Assembly (NCBI RefSeq): GCF_900188355.1
Contig: NZ_FZNX01000005.1
Location: 62,001-126,000, forward strand
Direction: 5' to 3'
Source: Lutibacter flavus
GTDB taxonomy: Bacteria; Bacteroidota; Bacteroidia; Flavobacteriales; Flavobacteriaceae
DNA: 64,000 nt
The notes below the pieces were generated by a model that was not told the origin of the DNA, made no database searches, and worked only from the letters and a program-made list of their open reading frames with translations. Both the position numbers and the translations under genes were made by a program. Positions 7,786 through 16,486 of the stretch are shown here, piece after piece (the first letter of the stretch is position 1; each line of letters opens with the position of its first letter).

Positions 7786-10700
7786 TTATTGGTTTCTTTT
7801 TAACCTCACTTTTAAGTTATTTATTAAAGAGTACATTACAGGAACTATAATTAAAGTTAAGAATGTAGCAAAGGTTAAACCAAAAATAATGGTCCAGGAC
7901 ATTGGTCCCCAAAACACAACATTTTCACCTCCAATATAAAACTGTGGATCAAATTCTGTAAACAAGGTCATAAAGTTTATGTTAATACCAACAGCAAGTG
8001 GTAATAAACCTAAAATAGTTGTAATTGCAGTTAATAAAACAGGTCTTAATCTCGTTTTTCCACCTTCAACAATACTTTCATAAATTAATTCTCTACTTAA
8101 CGTTCCAGGCTCTAAACGTTGCTCTAATCTTTTTCTTTGCATTATTAAATTGGTGTAATCAATAAGTACAATGGCATTATTTACAACAATTCCTGCCAAG
8201 GAAATAATTCCAATCATGGTCATCATAATAATAAATTCCATTCTAAAAATTATTAACCCAAATAGCACTCCAATTAAACTTAATAATACAGAGACTGATA
8301 TAATAACAGGAGTAGAGGTAGAATTAAATTGACCTACCAGAATTAAGAAAATTAAAAATACGGCAATTAGTAATGCTTTACTTAAAAAAGCCATTTCTTC
8401 AGCTTGCTTTTCTTGCTCACCAGTAAATGAAACTGAGATGTTTTTAGGTAAATTAAAAAGTTCTAATTCTTTTTTAATTTCATCATTAATGTCAGTTGCG
8501 TTATAATTTTCGAGTACATTAGAAAATACAGTAATAACTCGGTTTAAATCTTTCCTTTTAACAGCACTAAAAGTTGATGATGTTTCAGAGTGCGCTACTG
8601 CCGAAATTGGAACTTGTACAATTTGTCCACTACTTGGATTTCTAAACGTAATTTTTTGATTTATTAACGCTTCTTTATTGTAGCGGTATTTATCCATTAA
8701 ACGGATATTTATTGGATAATCGTCTTCACCATCTTTAAATGTTGAAACCTCTTTTCCAAATAATGAAGTTCTTAAAGCATCACCAATTTGTCCGGTTGAA
8801 ATATTTAAACGCCTCGCTTTTTGTCTGTCAATTATAATAGGAAGTTCAGGTTTTCCTTGTTCAACATCTAGTTTTAAATCTTCAATTCCTAAAATACTTG
8901 ATTTATTAATAAATTGTCTAATGTCATCTGCAGTTTTTAGAAGCTCTTCATAATCATCACCAGAAACTTCAATATTAATTGGTGCTCCGGTTGGAGGTCC
9001 ATCTGAAGGTCTGTCAACAGTAATATTTACACCAGGTAAATCTTGTAATAATTCTCTAATTTCAATTAAAACATCGTCTGTTTCAATCCCACCTCGATCC
9101 ATAAATTTTACAAAATCTACAGTTATACGTGCCTTGTTTGGGGTAGTTCCACCTTGTTGTCCTTGGTTTGGATCACTGGTTCCTTCACCAACTTGACCAA
9201 TAATAGAAGTAACTAATTTATTTTCGCCATTTACTTCATATTTTTTTAAATAATCTTGAATTTTGGTTTCAACTAAAATAGAAAGGTTGTTAGTTTCTTC
9301 AATGTCTGTTCCAATTGGGTATTCTAAATATACATATACTTGTTTTGGAGGCGTTTCAGGAAAGAAAAGTACTTTTGGCGGAAACATTGCAAATAAAACA
9401 AAAGATAAAAATAACAATCCAAAAGTTCCAAAAAGATACCATCCCGGTCTTTTTCCTTTTAAAACACTTTGTAAAGTTTTTTCATAGAAGTTCTCTAATT
9501 TTGGTAAAAATTTATCTTGAAACCAAGCTGTTGCCGGGGTTAATAATTTTGTGTTAATAACACGCAATAACCCAGCTAATACAAGTATAAGACCTAATGC
9601 ATTTAATCCTTTTGCACCTGTTGATAAACCACCAATTATACATAAAACGCCTATTATAAAAAGGGCAGAGCTAAAAATAAGAATTCGTTTAAAATTAACT
9701 TCATCTTCTTTAATTTTCATGTATACGGATGTTAACATTGGGTTAATTACCAAAGCAACAAACAAAGAAGATGTTAAAACTATAATTAATGTAATTGGTA
9801 AATAACGCATAAATTCACCCATCATACCAGGCCAAAAAGCTATTGGTAAAAAGGCAGCTAATGTAGTTGCTGTTGAAGCAATAATTGGCATTGCAACTTC
9901 ACCAACTCCATATTTTGCAGCGTCAAAGCCAGAGTGCCCTTCATCAAGCAGGCGGTAAACGTTTTCAACAACAACAATTCCATTATCTACTAACATTCCT
10001 AATGCAATTACTAATGAAAAAAGTACCATTGTATTTAAAGTAACTCCTAACGCATTTAAAATAATAAATGAAATAAACATTGATAATGGAATGGCAATAC
10101 CAACAAATAAGGCATTTCTAATTCCTAAGAAAAAGAGTAAGACAACTACCACTAAAATAACACCTAAAATAATGCTGTTTTCCAAATCGGCAACCATTGT
10201 TTTGGTGTCGTTTGTTTGGTCATTTGTTTTGGAGATATATAAATTTGAAGGAAAATAATTCTCCTTAGCTTCAGCAATAATTTTATCAATTTGTGTAGAA
10301 GCAGCAATTAAGTTTTCTCCACCTCGTTTTGTAACATCTAACATTACAACGGGTTGTAAAAACTCACGAGCATAGCTCTGTTTTTCTTGCTCTTTAAAAC
10401 TAACCTTGGCAATATCACGCAAATAAACAATATTGTTATTTTCTTGTTTTACAATAATGTTTTCAATCTCTTTTGCTGATTTAAATTCTCCAATAATTCT
10501 AACATTTCTTCTAATACCATTTTCTAATAAATCACCACCAGAAACGGTCATATTTTCATTTTGAATTGCACCAGCTATATCATTAAAGCTAATTTGAGAA
10601 ATTTCCATCTTGTACAAATCAACACTAATTTCCATTTCTTTATCCTGGATTCCTCTTATGTCAACTTTAGAAATTTCAGGAACTTTTTCAATTTCATCTT

Positions 10701-11211
10701 CTAAATATTCTCCAAATTCTTTTAATTTATCCATTGAAAAATCACCGGATAAATTAATATTCATAATTGGAATTAATTCAGCAAAATTCATTTCCTGTAC
10801 TGTAGGATCTGCCGGTAAATCATTTGGAAAATCTTTACCTGAAGTAGCGGCATCAACTTTATCTTTAACTTTACGTAAAGCTTCTGTTGGTGTTACGCTA
10901 AAATCAAATTCAACTTGAATAGATGAAAAACCTTCAATTGATGTTGAAATAATTTCATTTACTCCTGAAATTCCATTTATCTCTTTTTCTAATGGACGAG
11001 TAATTAGTTTTTCTATATCTAATGCTGAGTTTCCGGGATAAGGTGTTGAAACATATATTTGAGGTACAACAATTTCTGGGAAAGCTTCTCTTGGCATACT
11101 TTGGTAAGAAAATATACCAGCTATAAAAATCATAGCAATTAGCACAAACACGGTCATTTTATTACTAATTGACCAAGTTGAGAGTTTAAATTCTTTTAAT
11201 ATTTTATTCAT
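7786..11211 (-). CDS. RND multidrug efflux permease (AcrB/HAE1 family)
   Basis: Inner-membrane proton-driven pump of 1,141 residues, slightly longer than AcrB because of an extra hydrophobic insert near 505-560. The N-terminal helix and periplasmic entry are typical: MTVFVLIAMIFIAGIFSYQSMPREAFPEI and VSTPYPGNSALDIEKLITRPLE. TM4 carries GMLVDNGIVVVENVYR; the second Asp of the AcrB Asp-Asp proton relay is Asn, a common HAE1 variant. A second RND repeat ends with GIVVNNAIVLIDYTN and the TRLRPVLLTAITT motif. It is the last gene of tetR-tolC-adaptor-permease, 30 bp after the adaptor. The substrate cannot be inferred. Confidence 0.93.
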   Translation of the reverse strand: MNKILKEFKLSTWSISNKMTVFVLIAMIFIAGIFSYQSMPREAFPEIVVPQIYVSTPYPGNSALDIEKLITRPLEKEINGISGVNEIISTSIEGFSSIQVEFDFSVTPTEALRKVKDKVDAATSGKDFPNDLPADPTVQEMNFAELIPIMNINLSGDFSMDKLKEFGEYLEDEIEKVPEISKVDIRGIQDKEMEISVDLYKMEISQISFNDIAGAIQNENMTVSGGDLLENGIRRNVRIIGEFKSAKEIENIIVKQENNNIVYLRDIAKVSFKEQEKQSYAREFLQPVVMLDVTKRGGENLIAASTQIDKIIAEAKENYFPSNLYISKTNDQTNDTKTMVADLENSIILGVILVVVVLLFFLGIRNALFVGIAIPLSMFISFIILNALGVTLNTMVLFSLVIALGMLVDNGIVVVENVYRLLDEGHSGFDAAKYGVGEVAMPIIASTATTLAAFLPIAFWPGMMGEFMRYLPITLIIVLTSSLFVALVINPMLTSVYMKIKEDEVNFKRILIFSSALFIIGVLCIIGGLSTGAKGLNALGLILVLAGLLRVINTKLLTPATAWFQDKFLPKLENFYEKTLQSVLKGKRPGWYLFGTFGLLFLSFVLFAMFPPKVLFFPETPPKQVYVYLEYPIGTDIEETNNLSILVETKIQDYLKKYEVNGENKLVTSIIGQVGEGTSDPNQGQQGGTTPNKARITVDFVKFMDRGGIETDDVLIEIRELLQDLPGVNITVDRPSDGPPTGAPINIEVSGDDYEELLKTADDIRQFINKSSILGIEDLKLDVEQGKPELPIIIDRQKARRLNISTGQIGDALRTSLFGKEVSTFKDGEDDYPINIRLMDKYRYNKEALINQKITFRNPSSGQIVQVPISAVAHSETSSTFSAVKRKDLNRVITVFSNVLENYNATDINDEIKKELELFNLPKNISVSFTGEQEKQAEEMAFLSKALLIAVFLIFLILVGQFNSTSTPVIISVSVLLSLIGVLFGLIIFRMEFIIMMTMIGIISLAGIVVNNAIVLIDYTNLIMQRKRLEQRLEPGTLSRELIYESIVEGGKTRLRPVLLTAITTILGLLPLAVGININFMTLFTEFDPQFYIGGENVVFWGPMSWTIIFGLTFATFLTLIIVPVMYSLINNLKVRLKRNQ

Positions 11212-11241
11212 ATTAATATTATTCTAGGTTAGGGAATAGCT

Positions 11242-12375
11242 CTATTTATTGTTTATTTCAACAATATCATTGGCTTTAACAAGTCTCGCTCCTTCATAAA
11301 TTAAAGTGTCGTTATCGATTAACCCTTCACTTATTAAAACGTTATGATTGTATTCGTTTTTAATAGTAACTATGTTTTTAACAACTTTATTTTCGCCGTT
11401 TTCTGTATGTATTACAAATACATAATCATTACCATTTTGATCTTTTTGTACTAAATTAGAAGGAATGATAATCCCATCTTCTTCAAAATCCTGAATTTTT
11501 ATGTCAGCTAATAAATTTGGCTTAATACTGTTATCTTTATTATTAATATTAATTCTGGTTTTAAAACTTCTGTTATCAGGATTTATGAAATTTCCTATTT
11601 GAGAAATTTCAGATGTTACTTCTTTATTAATTGATAAGAAATTAACAATTGTTTTTGTTCCAATTTTTATAACAGGCAAATAAGTTTCGGTAACATCAGC
11701 TTCAACATACACTTTATCTAAATTTAATAAACGAACTACAGGCATTTGAGGACTTGTTAATTCTCCATTTTTAGGATAAATTTCATCAATTATTCCACTA
11801 AATGGAGCAATTACTTTCATTTTTCGAGCTTGAGTTTTTAAGGAAGCTAAGTTGTTTTCTAAACTTTCCATTTGAGCTTTAGCTTGCAGGTATTGCATTT
11901 CTGAACCAATTTTTTGATTCCAAAGGCGTTCCTGTCTTTCAAAAGTAGTTTTTGCTAAATTTAATTGAGTATTTAGCTCTTGAATGCTGTTTCTTATGGC
12001 AACATCATCTAATTGAATAATGGTTTGTCCGGCAGAAACTCTTTGACCTTCTTTTACATAGATTGCTTTTACAGTACCTCCTAATTCAGGTTTTATTTCA
12101 ATATTTTTATCAGCTTGTACAACTCCTTGAATTTCTATAAAATGTTTAAAGGTTGCTGTTTTAACAGGTTTAGCAGTTACTGTTTGAAGTTTTTTATTTG
12201 TATCTAATTTTGAGATTTGATCTTCAACAGTTTTTAATACTTTATTTAAACTATCTATTTTGTTTACTAATTCTAATTTTTCAGTATTTAAATCTGATAG
12301 AGAGGATGTTTTAACTTCTTCACCACAAGAAATTGTAATTGTAGCAGTTATAAAAAGTAATATTATTTTTTTCAT
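11242..12375 (-). CDS. RND efflux periplasmic adaptor (membrane fusion protein), lipoprotein
   Basis: A 377-residue HlyD/AcrA-type adaptor. It has a lipoprotein signal MKKIILLFITATITISC, an alpha-helical coiled segment (residues ~25-60, LNTEKLELVNKIDSLNKVL) and a split lipoyl domain. The lipoyl halves are VQADKNIEIKPELGGTVKAIYVKEGQRV and MKVIAPFSGIIDEI, flanking a helical hairpin. A beta-barrel (VYVEADVTETYLPVI) and a membrane-proximal domain follow. It bridges the permease and the TolC-like channel, whose genes flank it (13 bp from tolC, 30 bp to the permease). The early coiled segment before the lipoyl domain is a common feature of Bacteroidota adaptors. Confidence 0.92.
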   Translation of the reverse strand: MKKIILLFITATITISCGEEVKTSSLSDLNTEKLELVNKIDSLNKVLKTVEDQISKLDTNKKLQTVTAKPVKTATFKHFIEIQGVVQADKNIEIKPELGGTVKAIYVKEGQRVSAGQTIIQLDDVAIRNSIQELNTQLNLAKTTFERQERLWNQKIGSEMQYLQAKAQMESLENNLASLKTQARKMKVIAPFSGIIDEIYPKNGELTSPQMPVVRLLNLDKVYVEADVTETYLPVIKIGTKTIVNFLSINKEVTSEISQIGNFINPDNRSFKTRININNKDNSIKPNLLADIKIQDFEEDGIIIPSNLVQKDQNGNDYVFVIHTENGENKVVKNIVTIKNEYNHNVLISEGLIDNDTLIYEGARLVKANDIVEINNK

Positions 12376-12388
12376 TTTTTAAGTTTTT

Positions 12389-13729
12389 CTAGTTGATTGA
12401 TATGTTTAATGCATTATCTAATGCAGCTTTTGTAGCAATTATGTTTAGCATTGCTTGTAAATAATTTTGTTGCATTGTATACAGTTGTCTTTGAGCTTCT
12501 GTTAATTCAAAACTTGTTGAAATACCTTCAAAAAATTTAATTTGTTGCTTTTTTTCAATGCGTTCTGCAAGTGCTAAATTTTGTTTTGATGTTTCTAATT
12601 CTTCTAAACTGTAATTATAATCGGTTTTTGAAGACTCTACCTGAAGCAGTAATTTTTGTTCAGTTTCAGTAAGTTGAGTTCTTGCCTTTTCAAGTTCAAT
12701 TTTTGCTTGTTGTGTTCTTGAACTTCTTGCTAAGCTGCTAAAAATTGGAACGTTTAATGAAACACCTAATAAAGACGAATCGAACCATTTTTGTTCTTTT
12801 TTAAGAAAATCAAAATCTTGTCCAAAACCGGCATAACCAAAATTTATAAAACTGCTTAAAGTAGGCAAAGCTTTACTTTGTTCTAATTTTACAAGTAATT
12901 CATTAGATTTTTCAGTGTTTTTAGCAATTTTAAAATCGATATGGTTTTCGATATTTAAATCGGAATTAAGCAATCCTAAATCCATATTTTCTTTAGAAAG
13001 ACTGTCTAAAGTATCAGTTAATAAAACCGATGTATTTATATCTATTCCTAAAGTTATATTTAACATTTTATATCCAATGCTTTTTAATTTTTTAGTTTTA
13101 GAAAGTTGACTTTTTATGGATGAAAGTGTAATTTTTAATTGTTCTACATTTTCTTCTTCAGTTAATCCATTTAAATAGATCTCATTAGTTTCTTTTAAAT
13201 TTTTTTCTAAAGATGAAATATTTTTTTCTAGAATTAATATACTTTCTTCAGTAAGTAAAACATTTCCATAAGCATTAATTACAGCTTCTCTAATACCAAG
13301 ATCTGTTTTTTCCTTTGCATTTTCTGATATTTGTAAATAGGTTTTAGCAGACTGTAAGCCAACTAAATAAGATCCATCAAAAATTAATTGATCTAAAGTT
13401 GCGGTAGCGTTCATGTTGTGTTTTGTACCAAAAGCAACTTCGGCAAATTCACCTTCAATTCCGCCAAAAAATTCAGCAGGAATTAGAGATACTTGTTGTT
13501 TTATCCAGTTTTGATAATCAATTTTTGCACTTATTTGCGGCAATCCTATTGTTGTGGTTTCCCATTTTTTCTTTTTTGCAGCATCTACATCTCTTGATGC
13601 ATTTATTGCGGCATAACTATTTTCCAATGCAAAATCGATCGCTTCCTTTAGTGAAAGTGATCTGTTTTCCTGAGCATTTATATGAAAGCTAAAAAGTAGT
13701 GCAATAGCTATTAGTATTGTTCTTTTCAT
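12389..13729 (-). CDS. TolC-family outer membrane efflux channel
   Basis: A 446-residue outer membrane factor with Sec signal MKRTILIAIALLFSFHINAQ. The two duplicated TolC halves are visible: LSLKEAIDFALENSYAAINASRDVDAAK (helical start of repeat 1) and FEGISTSFELTEAQRQLYTMQQNYLQAMLNIIATKAALDNAL at the C-terminus. Long amphipathic helices lie between. It provides the exit duct for the tripartite pump. Its start codon overlaps the tetR stop by one base, so the operon is translationally coupled from the regulator onward. Confidence 0.92.
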   Translation of the reverse strand: MKRTILIAIALLFSFHINAQENRSLSLKEAIDFALENSYAAINASRDVDAAKKKKWETTTIGLPQISAKIDYQNWIKQQVSLIPAEFFGGIEGEFAEVAFGTKHNMNATATLDQLIFDGSYLVGLQSAKTYLQISENAKEKTDLGIREAVINAYGNVLLTEESILILEKNISSLEKNLKETNEIYLNGLTEEENVEQLKITLSSIKSQLSKTKKLKSIGYKMLNITLGIDINTSVLLTDTLDSLSKENMDLGLLNSDLNIENHIDFKIAKNTEKSNELLVKLEQSKALPTLSSFINFGYAGFGQDFDFLKKEQKWFDSSLLGVSLNVPIFSSLARSSRTQQAKIELEKARTQLTETEQKLLLQVESSKTDYNYSLEELETSKQNLALAERIEKKQQIKFFEGISTSFELTEAQRQLYTMQQNYLQAMLNIIATKAALDNALNISIN

Positions 13730-14337
13730 TATTTAATTAAATTTTGTGCTAGTTGTTCTTCTAAAATTTTAAATCCCTTTAAAGTAGCTATGGCTCTTGT
13801 GTGATATTCAAGAACGCTTTGCTCTAATTTATTAATTGTGTTTTTATTATAGGTGTACATACTTGAATCGTGTACACTCATTACTAATGAAAAGTAAAAT
13901 TTTGTTGATAATTCAATGTCAATATTTTTTCTATATAACCCTTCACTAACTCCTTTTTCCAAATTTCTTGAAATACATTCTTTAAACATTGAAAATTCGT
14001 TAGACATAATTTTTTTGTATGTTTTTGGATAGTATTTTTGAAGTTGAAATACAGGGGAATCATTTAGGTTTTGAAACATATCTTTAAAAATTTCTTTTAT
14101 TTTAAAGTTCTCTTCAATTGCATTATACCCTAGGTTACAAACGCCTAAAACATGGTTGTGCATCTCTTCATGCATAAAAGATGCAGTTTCATCTATTAAT
14201 TCTTCCTTATTTTTAAAATATTTATAAATTGTTTTTTTTGATATGGCAAGTGAATTTGCAATATCATCCATTGTAATACTTTTAACTCCGTATTTTAAAA
14301 ATATTTCTCCAGATTTTTTTAAAATGTCTTCCTTCAT
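13729..14337 (-). CDS. TetR-family transcriptional regulator of the efflux operon
   Basis: A 202-residue regulator with an N-terminal helix-turn-helix (residues ~5-45: EIFLKYGVKSITMDDIANSLAISKKTIYKYFKNKEELI). A helical ligand-binding C-terminal domain, divergent as usual, follows. As the first gene of the operon, fused by a 1-bp overlap to tolC, it most likely represses its own promoter and is released by a pump substrate. Two inverted repeats over and beside that promoter (14351-14364 and 14382-14410) are candidate operators. Confidence 0.92.
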   Translation of the reverse strand: MKEDILKKSGEIFLKYGVKSITMDDIANSLAISKKTIYKYFKNKEELIDETASFMHEEMHNHVLGVCNLGYNAIEENFKIKEIFKDMFQNLNDSPVFQLQKYYPKTYKKIMSNEFSMFKECISRNLEKGVSEGLYRKNIDIELSTKFYFSLVMSVHDSSMYTYNKNTINKLEQSVLEYHTRAIATLKGFKILEEQLAQNLIK

Positions 14338-14350
14338 AAATTTAAACTAA

Positions 14351-14364
14351 TGCTATAATTAGCA
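14351..14364. promoter_or_regulatory. Inverted repeat between tetR promoter and start codon
   Basis: TGCTA-TAAT-TAGCA, 5-bp arms with a 4-bp centre, in the leader just downstream of the -7 element. It is a secondary operator candidate, less convincing than 14382-14410. Confidence 0.35.
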
Positions 14365-14368
14365 GGTG

Positions 14369-14398
14369 CAAATGTACTAAAGGAAACTTAAGAAACAA
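14369..14398 (-). promoter_or_regulatory. Promoter of the tetR-efflux operon
   Basis: On the minus strand TTG (14396-14398) is followed by exactly 19 bp and then TACATTTG (14369-14376), continuing as CACC. Both elements match the Bacteroidota housekeeping consensus with ideal spacing. Confidence 0.8.
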
Positions 14399-14410
14399 AA
14401 AAAGTTTCCA
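14382..14410. promoter_or_regulatory. Candidate TetR operator overlapping the -33 element
   Basis: Perfect 8-bp arms GGAAACTT (14382-14389) and AAGTTTCC (14403-14410) with a 13-bp spacer that contains the -33 TTG. A dimeric regulator bound here would block RNA polymerase. The divergent prenyl-synthase gene could be affected too. Confidence 0.55.
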
Positions 14411-14500
14411 CAGTTTTAACAATTTAATAACATTTAAAAAGAATAATCTATTATTAATAGTTACTACGAAAGATGTATTTTTACAAAAAATAAAGTGTAA

Positions 14501-15472
14501 ATGAATATTGTTGATACTTATAAAGAAGATTTTCTTACTTATTTAAACTCTAAAATTGCTGTAAAAGAACCAGTTAACTTGTATGAGCCAATGCATTATA
14601 TATTGCAAATAGGAGGCAAAAGATTACGGCCAATTTTAACTATAATGACTTGTGATTTGTTTAAAGGAAACGCAAAAGAAGCCTATGATGCAGCTTTGGC
14701 AATTGAAGTTTTTCATAATTTTACTTTAATACATGATGATATTATGGACAGTGCCCCCATTAGAAGAGGAAAAGAAACTGTTCATCACAAGTGGGATTTA
14801 AATACCGGAATTTTGTCTGGAGATGCCATGATGATTTTAGCACTTCAATGTTTTGAAAGTTACGAACCTATCATTTTTAAAAAGTTAGTGCAACTATTTA
14901 ATAAAACAGGGTTGGAAGTTTGTGAAGGGCAACAATTAGATATTGATTTTGAAACCAGAAATGATGTTTCTATAGATGAATATATTAAAATGATTACTTA
15001 TAAAACGTCGGTTTTAGTTGCTGCCGCTATGAAAATGGGAGCAATAATTGCAAATGCAACTGAAAAAGATACTGAGAATATTTATAATTTTGGTTTAAAT
15101 CTCGGTATCGCGTTTCAATTACAGGATGATTATTTAGACACTTTTGGAAATTCTGAAACTTTTGGGAAACAAATAGGAGGTGACATAATTGAGAACAAAA
15201 AAACTTTTCTGTATTTAAAATGCCTTCAGGTTTGTAATTTAAAAGATAAGGAAAAGCTTTTAGGGTTGTACAATTCTAATAAGACTACAACTACTAAAGT
15301 TGAAGAAGTAACTGAGCTTTTCAAAAAAAATAAAATAGTTGAAATTACTATAAATGAGATCGCTGTTTATACAAAAAAAGCTTTTGAAATTCTCAATGAA
15401 ATGGACCTATCTGAAGATAAAAAAGCAATCCTTAAAAACTTTGGTTTGAGTTTAATGAAACGTACTATATAA
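14501..15472 (+). CDS. Polyprenyl synthetase (geranylgeranyl/farnesyl-type trans-prenyltransferase)
   Basis: A 323-residue isoprenyl diphosphate synthase. It has the first Asp-rich motif DDIMD at residues 79-83 followed by RRG, and the second QLQDDYLDTFG (Asp 209, 210, 213). GGKRLRP lies at about 38-44. It condenses isopentenyl diphosphate with an allylic diphosphate. Product length is set by residues upstream of the first Asp motif (AIEVFHNFTLIHDD), and I cannot read it with certainty. The large residues before DDIMD fit a short-chain C15-C20 product, which Flavobacteriaceae use for carotenoids or menaquinone precursors. It overlaps the next gene by one base. Confidence 0.9.
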   Translation: MNIVDTYKEDFLTYLNSKIAVKEPVNLYEPMHYILQIGGKRLRPILTIMTCDLFKGNAKEAYDAALAIEVFHNFTLIHDDIMDSAPIRRGKETVHHKWDLNTGILSGDAMMILALQCFESYEPIIFKKLVQLFNKTGLEVCEGQQLDIDFETRNDVSIDEYIKMITYKTSVLVAAAMKMGAIIANATEKDTENIYNFGLNLGIAFQLQDDYLDTFGNSETFGKQIGGDIIENKKTFLYLKCLQVCNLKDKEKLLGLYNSNKTTTTKVEEVTELFKKNKIVEITINEIAVYTKKAFEILNEMDLSEDKKAILKNFGLSLMKRTI

Positions 15473-15828
15473 TGCTGAAGCCGCAAAACTCTTTAGAATT
15501 ATTTAAAACCATTGAAGCAGAGCAATTGCTTGAAAAAATAGTGGAGCAACTAAATAAAGATTTTCAATTGGCTAATATTAATGAACATTTTATAAATACG
15601 ATATCTCCAAATAGTTTAAAAAACGAATTAGACGCTGTAGTTTTAGATTTGATAAGTAACAAGTACGATGATTATTTAAATTTATTATATAGAATAGATA
15701 TCCCGGAAAAAGATCTTGCACTTATAAAAGATGATAAACTAACCATTGCTATTGAGCAAATTTCATTTCTAATATTAAAAAGAGAGTTTCAAAAAGTTTG
15801 GTTAAAGAAAAATTACAATAGCTTATAG
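15472..15828 (+). CDS. Conserved hypothetical protein coupled to prenyl synthase
   Basis: A soluble 118-residue protein with no signal peptide, no transmembrane segment and no motif I can name. It is rich in Leu, Ile, Asp, Lys and Glu and likely all-helical (e.g. ELFKTIEAEQLLEKIVEQLNKDF; ISFLILKREFQKVWLKK). Its start codon overlaps the prenyl synthase stop by one base (TAATG), so it is translationally coupled. It could be an accessory subunit or simply a co-transcribed neighbour. Function unknown. Confidence 0.75.
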   Translation: MLKPQNSLELFKTIEAEQLLEKIVEQLNKDFQLANINEHFINTISPNSLKNELDAVVLDLISNKYDDYLNLLYRIDIPEKDLALIKDDKLTIAIEQISFLILKREFQKVWLKKNYNSL

Positions 15829-15934
15829 CTATAATTTTAAGTAGCTTATTTTTATTGAATATTTGGTTATCAAAAGATTAATAAAAGGTAATTGTCTTTT
15901 ATTTATTTTATTTTTCAAAAAGTTTAAAAAAGAG

Positions 15935-15964
15935 TTGTGCATAAAATAAAAAGTAGTAATTTTG
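15935..15964 (+). promoter_or_regulatory. Promoter of the tRNA(CAT) gene
   Basis: TTG (15935-15937), 19 bp, then TAATTTTG (15957-15964) and CACCC. Ideal Bacteroidota promoter 12 bp before the mature tRNA 5' end. Confidence 0.8.
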
Positions 15965-15976
15965 CACCCAGTTTTC

Positions 15977-16050
15977 GGTCCCATAGCTCAGCTGGTTAGA
16001 GCATCTGACTCATAATCAGAGGGTCCTTGGTTCGAGCCCAAGTGGGACCA
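15977..16050 (+). tRNA. tRNA with CAT anticodon (elongator Met, or Ile2 if lysidine-modified)
   Basis: A 74-nt cloverleaf. The acceptor is GGTCCCA/TGGGACC, the D-arm GCTC/GAGC and the anticodon stem TCTGA/TCAGA. The loop CTCATAA has anticodon CAT. The T-arm is CTTGG/CCAAG with loop TTCGAGC and the discriminator is A. The CCA end is not encoded. Lack of the initiator features (mismatched first pair, three GC pairs in the anticodon stem) excludes initiator tRNA. CAT can be elongator Met or tRNA-Ile2, and the sequence alone does not settle this for me. A strong promoter precedes it and a terminator follows. Confidence 0.93.
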
Positions 16051-16057
16051 CATATTT

Positions 16058-16091
16058 AAAAAGACTTTACTTAATTGTAAAGTCTTTTTTT
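16058..16091 (+). terminator. Terminator after tRNA(CAT)
   Basis: AAAAAGACTTTAC / GTAAAGTCTTTTTT stem with a 6-nt loop and a T run, 8 bp after the tRNA. Confidence 0.85.
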
Positions 16092-16221
16092 ATGATTTTT
16101 ATAAAGTTTTTAATATAAATATTAGCTTAATTTAAATGTATGTAGTTGATAATTAGGGTGTAATAAAAAAAATAGATTAATTTAAATTGAAAAAGATATC
16201 TATTTGTTAAAAATAAAATTA

Positions 16222-16229
16222 TATATTTG
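16222..16229 (+). promoter_or_regulatory. -7 element before the PID-CTERM-like gene
   Basis: TATATTTG, with a TTG at 16204-16206 (15-bp spacing, shorter than the 19 bp seen elsewhere here). It lies 50 bp upstream of the start codon. Confidence 0.4.
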
Positions 16230-16262
16230 TAAATATTAAATATTGATTTTTACATTCAGCAA

Positions 16263-16279
16263 AACCCTATAGCCCCCGA
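16263..16279 (+). promoter_or_regulatory. C-rich leader block of the PID-CTERM-like gene
   Basis: The 17 bp before the ATG include CCCTATAGCCCCCGA, strikingly C-rich in an otherwise very AT-rich leader. It contains no purine-rich ribosome binding site, so it may be a regulatory or structural RNA element. Significance is inferred only. Confidence 0.3.
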
Positions 16280-16486
16280 ATGAAGAAAAAGAATCTCAGG
16301 TATATATTGTGTTCGTTTTTTATATTAACAAGCTCAATAATATTTGCAAATAAAACCCCGCCATTGCCAAACAGGCCAGGACAAAGTAGTGCTCCACCTG
16401 TTGGCTTGCCTATAGATGGGGGTATATCATTATTGCTTTTTTCCGGGTTAGCATTTGGAGTTTATAAACTTAAAAGTAAAAAATAA
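16280..16486 (+). CDS. Small exported protein with PID-CTERM-like sorting tail
   Basis: A 68-residue protein with three parts. First is a Sec signal (MKKKNLRYILCSFFILTSSIIFA). Second is a short Pro/Gln/Ser-rich stretch (PPLPNRPGQSSAPPVG). Third is a C-terminal tripartite tail: the LPIDGG motif, a hydrophobic helix (ISLLLFSGLAFGVYKL) and a basic end (KSKK). The tail resembles the PID-CTERM family of PEP-CTERM/exosortase-like sorting signals described in Flavobacteria. Almost nothing is left between signal and tail, so the mature peptide would be only about 20 residues. No sorting enzyme is encoded in the window. A C-rich block directly precedes the start codon. It meets ribE tail to tail with no gap. 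Confidence 0.75.
   Translation: MKKKNLRYILCSFFILTSSIIFANKTPPLPNRPGQSSAPPVGLPIDGGISLLLFSGLAFGVYKLKSKK

Noticed and set aside
7786-11211. Defective efflux permease because the TM4 Asp pair is Asp-Asn
   Set aside because: The VDNG form is frequent in HAE1-family RND pumps and is not evidence of loss.
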